From Deltaproteobacteria bacterium (lineage in GTDB: Bacteria > Desulfobacterota > Desulfobaccia > Desulfobaccales > 0-14-0-80-60-11), in contig VGSO01000221.1 of the NCBI GenBank assembly GCA_016874945.1, positions 1-5,228 on the forward strand: DNA of 5,228 nt. Direction: 5' to 3'. How positions within the stretch are numbered: the stretch's first letter is position 1; each line of letters starts with the position of its first letter. Position numbers and translations under genes: made by a program. Shown one piece after another: positions 1-5,146 of this stretch. The notes under the pieces were generated by a model that had not been told where the DNA came from, did not search any database, and worked only from the letters and a program-made list of their open reading frames with translations.

Positions 1-38
1 GGGTTGGGGGGATGGGGTTGGGGGAAGGGGGGCAGGGG
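1..38 (+). other. G-run cluster, candidate G-quadruplex
   Basis: Six runs of three or more G occur at 1-3, 6-11, 14-17, 20-24, 27-32 and 35-38, each separated by only two bases. This satisfies the usual G-quadruplex pattern on the plus strand with several alternative tetrads. It lies about 90 bases past the nrdJ stop, on the strand opposite to nrdJ, so nrdJ read-through RNA would be C-rich here. The run may begin before the window. Folding and any role are inferred from pattern alone. Confidence 0.5.
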
Positions 39-51
39 CCGTCGGCCCCTG
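33..51. repeat. Perfect 8-bp tri-loop hairpin downstream of nrdJ
   Basis: CAGGGGCC (33-40) and GGCCCCTG (44-51) are exact inverted copies separated by GTC. It is the outermost of three tri-loop hairpins in the 124 bases after nrdJ. It has no following T-run on either strand, so it is not a textbook intrinsic terminator. Confidence 0.5.
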
Positions 52-70
52 GCCCCCTTCCTCAAATTCC

Positions 71-89
71 CACCGGCTGAAAGCCGGTG
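71..89. repeat. Perfect 8-bp tri-loop hairpin (REP-like)
   Basis: CACCGGCT (71-78) and AGCCGGTG (82-89) pair perfectly around GAA. A 13-base AT-rich spacer (90-102) separates it from the next hairpin at 103-119. GC hairpin, AT spacer, second hairpin is the same layout as at 2552-2601 on the other side of nrdJ. On the plus strand it is followed by CTATATTTTT, which could act as a weak terminator for plus-strand transcripts. Dispersed intergenic palindromes of this kind are common in GC-rich proteobacterial genomes; assignment to a REP family is inference. Confidence 0.55.
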
Positions 90-102
90 CCACTATATTT
101 TT

Positions 103-119
103 GGTGCGCAAGGCGCACC
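103..119 (-). repeat. TAGGGTGCG-type hairpin, copy 1
   Basis: GGTGCGC (103-109) and GCGCACC (113-119) pair perfectly around a three-base loop. Read on the minus strand the unit is TAGGGTGCG, five variable bases, CGCACCA. The same frame recurs on the plus strand at 2583-2602 with a different five-base centre. It begins only 5 bases after the nrdJ stop codon. As a stem-loop it could protect or end the nrdJ transcript, but the minus strand continues with A residues rather than T, so it is not a canonical intrinsic terminator. Confidence 0.6.
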
Positions 120-124
120 CTACA

Positions 125-2335
125 TTAACTACACTTGGAAAACCCGCAGGCGCGGCAGACCAGGCAACCCCCTTCGTGTTCCACCGCGCTGCCGCAGTCG
201 GGGCAGGTGGCCATGGCCGCGGCTTCCGGGGTCGCGTCCACCTGGGCCACGCTCCTAAGCACCCGGGCGATGGCGTCGGGGCAGGAAAGCAACTGGCTGC
301 CGTTCTGCCAGATGGGGCTGGGGCAGCGGATGCCGGTGATCTGCTTGATGATGGCGTCGATCTTCACCCCGGAGCGCAGGGCCAGGGAAATGAGGCGGCC
401 GGTGGACTCGATCTGGCTGGAGGCGCAGCCCCCGGTCTTGCCCATCTGGGCGAAGACCTCGCAGAACCCCAGCTCGTCCGAGTTTACCGTGACGTAGAGC
501 TTGCCGCAGCCGGTGGTGATGAGTTCCGTGACCCCGGAGGTGCGCGCCGGCCGGGGCCGGGGGGTGATGTACTGGGCTTCCTGGGGCTTGGGGGCGTCTT
601 TGCCGAAGCTCAGGACCTGCTGGTCCCGGCTGCCGTCCCGGTAGATGGTCACCCCTTTGAGGCCCATTTCATAGGCCATGAAGTAAACCTGGCGCACGTC
701 TTCCGGCGCGGCCTGGCGGGGGAAGTTCACCGTTTTGGAGACCGCGTTGTCGGTGTACTTCTGGAACGCCGCCTGGATGCGAATGTGCCACTGGGGGGAG
801 GTCTCGTGGGCGGTGACGAAGAGGCGGCGGACGTCCTTGGGGATTTCCTTGATGTCCCGGATGGTGCCGGTCTGGGCGATGTGGCGCATCAGTTCCGGGG
901 AGTAAAAGCCCCGGCGCCGGGCCAGTTCCTCGAATAAGGGGTGGACTTCCACCAGTTCCGTGCCTTCCAGGACCCGGCGGACGTAGGACACCGCGAAGAG
1001 AGGCTCGATGCCGCTGGAGCACCCCGCCAGGATGCTGATGGTGCCGGTGGGCGCGATGGTGGTGGTGGTGGCGTGGCGCATGCGGCCCAAGCCGTTGCCG
1101 TCATAGCGGCTGCCGGGGAAGGTGGGGAAGTTGCCCCGTTTTTCTGCCAGGGCCGCGGACGCGGCCTGGGATTCCTTCTGGATGAAGGCCATGACTTCTT
1201 CCGCGGTCCGCACCGCTTCGTCGGAATTGTAGGGGATGCCCAAAAGGAGCAGCATATCCGCGAAGCCCATGACCCCCAGGCCGATCTTGCGGTTCTTCAG
1301 GGTGTGCTCCCGGATGATCTCCAGGGGAAAGTTGTTGGCGTCGATGACGTTGTCCAGGAAGTGCACCGCGGTGTGCACCAGGTCCTTCAGGGCGGCGTAG
1401 TCCAGCTGGCCGTCTTGCACCACCCGGGCCAGATTGAGAGACCCCAGATTGCAGGACTCGTAAGGCAAAAGGGGTTGCTCGCCGCAGGGGTTGGTGGCTT
1501 CGATGTCCCCCAGGTGGGGCAGGGGGTTGCCCCGGTTGATGGCGTCCAGGAAGATGATGCCCGGCTCGCCGGTGGCCCAGGCGCTCTGGACGATGAGGTC
1601 GAAGAGCCGGGAGGCCTTAACCCGGCCCATTTCCCGGCCGCTGCGGGGGTTGATGAGGGGAAAATCCTGGTCGTTAAGCACCGCGTCCATGAAGGCGTCG
1701 GTGAGCCCCACGGAGATGTTGAAGTTGGTGAGTTTCTTGGTGTCGTTTTTACAGGTGACGAACTTTTCGATGTCCGGGTGGTCCACCCTTAAGATCCCCA
1801 TGTTGGCGCCCCGGCGGGTGCCGCCTTGCTTGATGGTTTCGGTGGCCACGTCGAAAATATTCATAAAGGAGATGGGTCCCGAGGCTACGCCCCGGGTGGA
1901 CATGACGGGATCGTTTTCCGGGCGGATGCGGGAGAAGGAAAAGCCGGTGCCGCCCCCGGATTTGTGGATCATGGCGGTGAACTTGATGGCGTCGAAGATG
2001 GACTCGATGTCGTCTTCCACCGGCAGGACGAAGCAGGCGGAGAGCTGGCCCAGCTCCCGGCCGGCGTTCATCAGGGTGGGGGAGTTGGGCATGAAGGCCA
2101 AAGACGCCATCATGTGGTAGAATTTGCGGGCGGTGGCGTCCACGTCGGCGTCGGGGTCGTAGGTGCGGTCAATCCCGGCGATAGTCTGGGCCACCCGGCG
2201 GAACATGTCCGGCGCGGCTTCGGTGGGCTGGCCCAGTTCGTCTTTCTTGAGATAGCGCTTTTTCAGGACCACCATGGCGTTGGCGCTTAAGGGCAGTTCC
2301 CCGGCTAATTCCCGCACTTCCTCCTGGAGCGGCAT
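125..2335 (-). CDS. nrdJ: Adenosylcobalamin-dependent ribonucleotide reductase (class II)
   Basis: This enzyme reduces ribonucleotides to deoxyribonucleotides in the cytoplasm, using adenosylcobalamin to make the thiyl radical, so it works with or without oxygen. The 736-residue product has the NPCGEQP motif with presumed radical Cys284, Asn282 and Glu286. The presumed redox pair is Cys101 (LSACFVLP) and Cys295 (ESCNLGSLNL). The 11-residue gap from Cys284 to Cys295 matches class II enzymes. APTGTISILAG is at 428-438. A TSCPD-type domain spans about 600-695 (LLSCPDAIARVL near its end). A C-terminal Cys cluster (711, 714, 724, 727, 735) has the CxxC pairs of a zinc or thiol-relay tail. No N-terminal ATP-cone is visible. 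The minus-strand SD AAGGAG (2347-2342) sits 6 bases before the ATG. It is transcribed alone and divergently from the dehydratase unit, and NrdR control is likely (boxes upstream). The frame is intact. Confidence 0.97.
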   Translation of the reverse strand: MPLQEEVRELAGELPLSANAMVVLKKRYLKKDELGQPTEAAPDMFRRVAQTIAGIDRTYDPDADVDATARKFYHMMASLAFMPNSPTLMNAGRELGQLSACFVLPVEDDIESIFDAIKFTAMIHKSGGGTGFSFSRIRPENDPVMSTRGVASGPISFMNIFDVATETIKQGGTRRGANMGILRVDHPDIEKFVTCKNDTKKLTNFNISVGLTDAFMDAVLNDQDFPLINPRSGREMGRVKASRLFDLIVQSAWATGEPGIIFLDAINRGNPLPHLGDIEATNPCGEQPLLPYESCNLGSLNLARVVQDGQLDYAALKDLVHTAVHFLDNVIDANNFPLEIIREHTLKNRKIGLGVMGFADMLLLLGIPYNSDEAVRTAEEVMAFIQKESQAASAALAEKRGNFPTFPGSRYDGNGLGRMRHATTTTIAPTGTISILAGCSSGIEPLFAVSYVRRVLEGTELVEVHPLFEELARRRGFYSPELMRHIAQTGTIRDIKEIPKDVRRLFVTAHETSPQWHIRIQAAFQKYTDNAVSKTVNFPRQAAPEDVRQVYFMAYEMGLKGVTIYRDGSRDQQVLSFGKDAPKPQEAQYITPRPRPARTSGVTELITTGCGKLYVTVNSDELGFCEVFAQMGKTGGCASSQIESTGRLISLALRSGVKIDAIIKQITGIRCPSPIWQNGSQLLSCPDAIARVLRSVAQVDATPEAAAMATCPDCGSAVEHEGGCLVCRACGFSKCS

Positions 2336-2340
2336 GTTTT

Positions 2341-2347
2341 TCTCCTT
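2341..2347 (-). promoter_or_regulatory. Ribosome binding site of nrdJ
   Basis: The minus strand reads AAGGAGA immediately upstream of nrdJ. AAGGAG ends 6 bases before the ATG at 2335, which is good Shine-Dalgarno spacing and supports that start codon. Confidence 0.85.
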
Positions 2348-2371
2348 GAATGTAAGGACATGTCAAAATCT

Positions 2372-2401
2372 TTTATAATTGCAATATGTTGTATGTGTAA
2401 A
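2372..2401 (-). promoter_or_regulatory. Sigma-70-type promoter of nrdJ
   Basis: On the minus strand a -35 TTTACA (2401-2396, 5 of 6 to TTGACA) and a -10 TATAAA (2377-2372, 5 of 6 to TATAAT) are separated by 18 bp. The predicted transcript start near 2365 gives a leader of about 30 bases, too short for a cobalamin riboswitch. An NrdR-box-like site lies inside the -35/-10 spacer and a second lies just upstream, the arrangement expected for repression. Confidence 0.6.
2379..2394. promoter_or_regulatory. NrdR box 1 (promoter-proximal)
   Basis: The core CAATATGTTG (2382-2391) matches the NrdR-box core CwAtATaTwG at 9 of 10 positions. It sits between the -35 and -10 of the nrdJ promoter, so a bound repressor would block RNA polymerase. 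The outer three bases on each side match the full 16-bp consensus poorly. Support comes mainly from its 31-bp register with box 2. No nrdR gene is in the window. Confidence 0.65.
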
Positions 2402-2409
2402 GAAGGCAT

Positions 2410-2425
2410 ATACAATATATTGGAC
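2410..2425. promoter_or_regulatory. NrdR box 2 (upstream)
   Basis: The core CAATATATTG (2413-2422) is a perfect palindrome and matches the NrdR-box core CwAtATaTwG at all 10 positions. It begins exactly 31 bp from box 1, leaving 15 bp between the two 16-bp sites. Tandem boxes about three helical turns apart are the known mark of NrdR, the ATP/dATP-sensing repressor of ribonucleotide reductase genes. Identity and spacing together make this the best supported regulatory site here. Confidence 0.72.
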
Positions 2426-2551
2426 AATCTGTCTTCTTGTCAAGGAAAAATTTCACCGCCTGGATCCCTGGTTCCCACGCGCCTGCGCAGAAATGAAAAT
2501 TTAATGCCGCCGCAGGCTTCGGCTTTCCCCATAAGATATTTTTGCTGGTGG

Positions 2552-2570
2552 GGCGGGCCCTCGGTCCGCC
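2552..2570. repeat. GC-rich tri-loop hairpin with following T-run
   Basis: GGCGGGCC (2552-2559) and GGTCCGCC (2563-2570) form an 8-bp stem with one G-T pair around CTC. It is followed on the plus strand by TCATTATTTTTT (2571-2582), which resembles an intrinsic terminator. However, no plus-strand gene ends upstream of it. With the hairpin at 2585-2601 it repeats the two-hairpin layout seen at 71-119, so a dispersed repeat is the preferred reading; it could still shield the dehydratase promoter from stray transcription. Confidence 0.55.
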
Positions 2571-2582
2571 TCATTATTTTTT

Positions 2583-2602
2583 AGGGTGCGTTCCACGCAC
2601 CA
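2583..2602 (+). repeat. TAGGGTGCG-type hairpin, copy 2
   Basis: GGTGCGT (2585-2591) and ACGCACC (2595-2601) pair perfectly around TCC. The flanked unit, TAGGGTGCG, five variable bases, CGCACCA (from T2582 to A2602), is the same as on the minus strand at 103-119. The centre differs but keeps pairing (T/A here, C/G there). The two copies lie in opposite orientation on either side of nrdJ. Confidence 0.6.
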
Positions 2603-2853
2603 TTGCACCAGGGCGGCAAATAATACGGTTTTCGGTAAAGATAATTACGGATTATCAATAAATTACAGATTAAGTTTGTTGCACTTGAAAGAGAAAATGG
2701 TATAAGTTCGAATACTAAAGCTTCCGCCAGACATTTTGCGATGAAGATCATATCGACTTTTTCCCCTCTTGGGGGATAATTGTCGGGTTTGGCAAGTGAT
2801 CATTCTCTTTTCCTCATTGTCAATTGTCTGTTATGCCCCAGTATCCGGCGAAA
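2603..2853. other. AT-rich spacer without a gene; short direct repeats
   Basis: No reading frame with a ribosome binding site and protein-like composition is visible on either strand. The stretch holds two near-identical 12-base direct repeats, AATTACGGATTA (2643-2654) and AATTACAGATTA (2661-2672), 18 bp apart. It also has a weak CCCC/GGGG stem-loop at 2763-2774 and three copies of ATTGTC (2779-2784, 2816-2821, 2823-2828). These may be part of a control region for the dehydratase unit, but nothing identifies a known regulator. Confidence 0.4.
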
Positions 2854-2883
2854 TTGATTTTTTAAAAAATCTCATGCTATCAT
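2854..2883 (+). promoter_or_regulatory. Candidate promoter of the dehydratase-ridA unit
   Basis: A -35 TTGATT (2854-2859) and an extended -10, TGC followed by TATCAT (2878-2883, 5 of 6), are 18 bp apart. They predict a transcript start near 2890, about 68 bases before the chosen ATG. The perfect 16-bp palindrome GATTTTTTAAAAAATC (2856-2871) overlaps the -35 and spacer. It could be an operator or simply a symmetrical A/T tract. A short tri-loop stem (CTTGG 2900-2904, CCAAG 2908-2912) lies in the leader. No gene lies between this promoter and the dehydratase. Confidence 0.45.
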
Positions 2884-2944
2884 GTATCCCACAAGATAAC
2901 TTGGCTACCAAGAAATGATTTAAAAAGACAAAAGGAATGGTTTC

Positions 2945-2950
2945 AAGGAG
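2945..2950 (+). promoter_or_regulatory. Ribosome binding site deciding the dehydratase start
   Basis: AAGGAG at 2945-2950 lies 7 bases before the ATG at 2958. It is only 1 base before the ATG at 2952 and downstream of the ATG at 2937. It therefore selects 2958, which keeps the twin-arginine signal within 8 residues of the N-terminus. No SD-like sequence precedes the internal ATG at 3081, where a signal-less cytoplasmic form would start. Confidence 0.75.
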
Positions 2951-2957
2951 AATGGAC

Positions 2958-4310
2958 ATGCAGGCCGATTTCTCCTCTGATCGCCGCTCGTTCCTTCGCC
3001 TCACCGCGGCCGGGTTCCTGGCGGGGTTGTCCTTTCCGCTGCTGCGGACCCTGCCGGGGTTCTGTTCCCCGTCACCCCCAATGGGGGCAGATGCCGACCG
3101 CCTCACCTTTGCAGATATTCAATCAGCGCAGAAGCGCCTAGCGGGAAACATCGTACATACCCCTTGCTTGCCAAACCGGCCGCTCTCCAGAATCGTCGGG
3201 GCCGAGGTTTACCTGAAATTCGAGAACCGGCAAATTATCGGGGCCTTTAAAGAAAGGGGAGCGCTCAACAAACTGCTGTGCCTTTCCCAGTCCGAACGCG
3301 ACCGGGGGGTCATTGCAGCGAGCTCCGGCAATCACGCCCAGGCCGTGGCCTACCACGCCTCCCGGCTGAAAGTGCGCGCGGTGATTGTGATGCCCAAAGG
3401 GACGCCCATGATCAAGGTGTGCCGAACCCAGGCTTACGGGGCCGAGGTGGTTCTCGAAGGCGATACCTTTGATGAGGCCTCCCGGTTTACCCGTGAGCGC
3501 GCCTCCCGGGAAGGTCTCACCTTCATCCACCCCTTTGATGATCCTCAGGTCATCACCGGGCAGGGGACCGTCGCGGTGGAGATGCTGAATGACGTATCCG
3601 ACCTTGATGTTTTACTGGTTCAGATTGGCGGCGGCGGGTTGATTGCCGGTTGCGCCATTGCCGCCAAGGCCCTCAAACCCGGTATCCGCATTGTCGGGGT
3701 GGAATCCAAAACCTATAGTGCCATGTACCAGCGTCTGAAGGGGCTCCCGGTGCAGGTGGGCGGCGATACGATTGCAGAAGGCTTGGCGGTGCGAGATATT
3801 GGAGAAATCCCTTTGGGCATTGTGAGAAAGCTGGTGGACGAGGTGCTTTTAGTGGAGGAGACCACCATAGAGCGAGCCATAGTAACTTTAATTGAGGAGG
3901 GCAAGACGGTAGCCGAAGGCGCGGGAGCCACGGGTTTGGCGGCGCTGCTGGAGCATCCCCGGCGTTTCACAGGGAAACGGGTGGGTCTCGTGATCACCGG
4001 CGGCAATATAGATTCGAGACTCCTCTCCATGGTGCTGATGCGTGGTCTCATCCGGGACGGGAAGCTGGTGCGGCTCCGGATTCTGGTTCCCGACCGTCCG
4101 GGAGGACTTACAAAGGTTACGGCACTCATTAATAGCAATGGCGGGCATATAATCGAAGCCCAGTATGATCGGATTTTCGTTCCTTCGGTGAAGACCCCCG
4201 CGGTGGAATTGCTGGTGGAGACGCGGGATTGGGATCATGTCCAGGCGCTAGTTAAAACTCTGCGCGACCAGGGTGTCCAGGTGATGCTGCTTACCCAACC
4301 GGCTCTATGA
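2958..4310 (+). CDS. ilvA: Threonine ammonia-lyase with Tat signal and ACT domain
   Basis: This PLP enzyme (fold type II) deaminates threonine to 2-oxobutanoate, and usually serine to pyruvate, via enamine/imine intermediates. In the 450-residue product the PLP lysine is Lys98 in IGAFKERGA, SSGNHAQ is at 122-128, the phosphate-binding GGGGL at 224-228, EGAGATGLAAL at 320-330 and TGGNID at 347-352. Residues about 372-450 form an ACT domain (LVPDRPGGLTKV...), as in the medium-length catabolic/biosynthetic form of about 400 residues. The extra 46 residues are a signal: SDRRSFLRL (7-15) fits the twin-arginine consensus, LTAAGFLAGLSFPLL follows, and ADA (44-46) offers a signal peptidase site. PGFC (33-36) is a poor lipobox. 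Export is inferred; catalysis is well supported. The residues before Lys98 (I-G-A) differ from the common T-G-S/T-A-S. RidA follows 63 bases later, probably in the same transcript. Another beta-hydroxy amino acid as substrate cannot be excluded. Confidence 0.9.
   Translation: MQADFSSDRRSFLRLTAAGFLAGLSFPLLRTLPGFCSPSPPMGADADRLTFADIQSAQKRLAGNIVHTPCLPNRPLSRIVGAEVYLKFENRQIIGAFKERGALNKLLCLSQSERDRGVIAASSGNHAQAVAYHASRLKVRAVIVMPKGTPMIKVCRTQAYGAEVVLEGDTFDEASRFTRERASREGLTFIHPFDDPQVITGQGTVAVEMLNDVSDLDVLLVQIGGGGLIAGCAIAAKALKPGIRIVGVESKTYSAMYQRLKGLPVQVGGDTIAEGLAVRDIGEIPLGIVRKLVDEVLLVEETTIERAIVTLIEEGKTVAEGAGATGLAALLEHPRRFTGKRVGLVITGGNIDSRLLSMVLMRGLIRDGKLVRLRILVPDRPGGLTKVTALINSNGGHIIEAQYDRIFVPSVKTPAVELLVETRDWDHVQALVKTLRDQGVQVMLLTQPAL
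2976..3095 (+). other. Twin-arginine signal peptide region of the dehydratase
   Basis: Residues 7-46 of the protein contain SDRRSFLRL, a hydrophobic stretch of about 15 residues (LTAAGFLAGLSFPLL), then a loose Pro/Ser-rich segment ending in ADA, where homology to threonine dehydratases begins (DRLTFADIQSAQKRL). Both arginines, Phe and Leu of the S-R-R-x-F-L-K consensus are present, with Arg in place of the final Lys. Tat carries folded, cofactor-loaded proteins, which suits a PLP enzyme. Retention as an uncleaved membrane anchor is also possible. Confidence 0.75.
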
Positions 4311-4373
4311 TCCGAAGCGAGCAGGGGTTGAATTCGATGGCGCGGGGTTATTGAACCAATGGGAGTGAAAGCC

Positions 4374-4835
4374 ATGGGTACCGCTCGGTGCCTCGTATGC
4401 TGCCTTATTGCGCTAGCTTTCGCAAGCTGTTCCTCCCCATGGGAAACGCCGCCGCTAAAGCAGGCCATATCGACCGATGGCGCCCCCAGGGCCATCGGTC
4501 CTTATTCCCAGGCGATCAAATACGGCAACCTGCTGTTCCTTTCCGGACAGTTGGCAATCAATCCCGGTTCCGGGCAGTTACTGGCCGACGCCAGCATAGA
4601 GGAGCAAACGCGTCAAGCTATGGACAACCTGAGCGCAGTGCTCAAGGCCTCTGGGATGAGCATGGATAACGTGCTCATGGCCACCGTATACCTCAAGGAC
4701 ATGAACGACTTTCCCAAGGTAAATGAAATCTTCGGCCGCTATTTCGCGGCGGCGCCGCCGGCCCGGGTAACCGTGGCTGTAGCCCAGCTGCCGAAAAACG
4801 CCAAAATCGAGATTTCAATGATCGCGGGGAAGTGA
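4374..4835 (+). CDS. ridA: RidA-family enamine/imine deaminase, predicted lipoprotein
   Basis: RidA (YjgF/YER057c/UK114) proteins are small trimeric enzymes that hydrolyse reactive 2-aminoacrylate and 2-aminocrotonate imines, released by threonine/serine dehydratases, to keto acids and ammonia. In this 153-residue product residues 30-153 cover the whole family domain. They hold IGPYSQ (Tyr44), LFLSGQLAINP, VYLKDMNDFPKVNEIF, PPARVTVAVAQLP with the carboxylate-binding Arg131, and KIEI (Glu146), the catalytic positions known from E. coli RidA. Family members are about 125-130 residues, and the excess is N-terminal: MGTAR, the hydrophobic CLVCCLIALAFA, then AS-Cys19, a lipobox-like site (Phe at -3 is atypical). 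Ser at +2 would favour the outer membrane under the E. coli Lol rule. GGGAG at 4361-4365 lies 8 bases before this ATG, preferred over the ATG at 4359. It follows the dehydratase by 63 bases with no terminator between. Function is well supported; location is inferred. Confidence 0.92.
   Translation: MGTARCLVCCLIALAFASCSSPWETPPLKQAISTDGAPRAIGPYSQAIKYGNLLFLSGQLAINPGSGQLLADASIEEQTRQAMDNLSAVLKASGMSMDNVLMATVYLKDMNDFPKVNEIFGRYFAAAPPARVTVAVAQLPKNAKIEISMIAGK
4472..4500 (+). other. 10-bp stem-loop inside ridA
   Basis: GACCGATGGC (4472-4481) and GCCATCGGTC (4491-4500) are exact inverted copies around a nine-base loop. The stem would form in the ridA mRNA at about codons 34-42, just after the signal-peptide-coding part and at the start of the RidA domain. 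No T-run follows. It may slow translation or affect RNA stability, or be a by-product of the codons used. Confidence 0.5.
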
Positions 4836-5146
4836 CGGTGATTTTGAGGGGAGGGTCGGGGGACGTAAAATCATGTGATATCATGGCGTTATCTGCCATG
4901 ACGCTGGACTTATCACGGATCCGAAAACCTCGCCTATCCATCCCATATCCGCAATTTTCTCCGCTTCACTGATAACTCCCGCTTCTGGCAAGCTGTATCT
5001 ATTTCCTCGGGCCTCAGGAGCAATCAAGAGGTCAAGAGTCTAATCTGCTTCGGACTATAGCGTTTGCCAAAAGTTTTTTCCCATCAAAGACAAAAATAGT
5101 TTACAAAAAACTAGACTTTTTATGAAAAGTATGTTTTCCTTCATTT
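4836..5146. other. Non-coding stretch after ridA
   Basis: No convincing gene is seen in these 311 bases. TCATGGC/GCCATGA (4881-4887 and 4895-4901) forms a 7-bp stem with a seven-base loop but has no T-run, so it is at best a weak end signal for the dehydratase-ridA transcript. From about 5060 the DNA becomes AT-rich, with two adjoining weak hairpins: TAGTTT/AAACTA (5097-5102, 5108-5113) and ACTTTT/AAAAGT (5115-5120, 5125-5130). These precede the possible gene start at the right edge. Confidence 0.45.

Noticed and set aside
101..937. Long plus-strand frame of 278 codons antisense to nrdJ, and similar ones at 941-1792 and 1826-2290
   Set aside because: These are by-products of high GC in the codon positions of nrdJ. 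The translations are Gly/Ala/Val-rich without family features, and nrdJ is unmistakable on the other strand.
2336..2450. Cobalamin riboswitch upstream of the B12-dependent reductase
   Set aside because: No B12-box sequence is seen and the predicted leader is only about 30 bases.
2552..2582. Intrinsic terminator on the plus strand
   Set aside because: The stem plus T-run fits by shape, but no plus-strand gene ends nearby and the layout matches a repeat element, so it is listed as a repeat.
2360..2584. 74-codon plus-strand frame in the nrdJ upstream region
   Set aside because: It overlaps the nrdJ promoter, both NrdR boxes and a hairpin repeat, has no ribosome binding site, and its product resembles nothing known.
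2937..2957. Upstream ATG at 2937 (or 2952) as dehydratase start
   Set aside because: The SD AAGGAG at 2945-2950 lies after the 2937 ATG and too close to the 2952 ATG; 2958 is correctly spaced.
4235..4495. Minus-strand frame of 86 codons across the dehydratase-ridA junction
   Set aside because: It overlaps two well-supported genes on the other strand, with no ribosome binding site or recognisable product.
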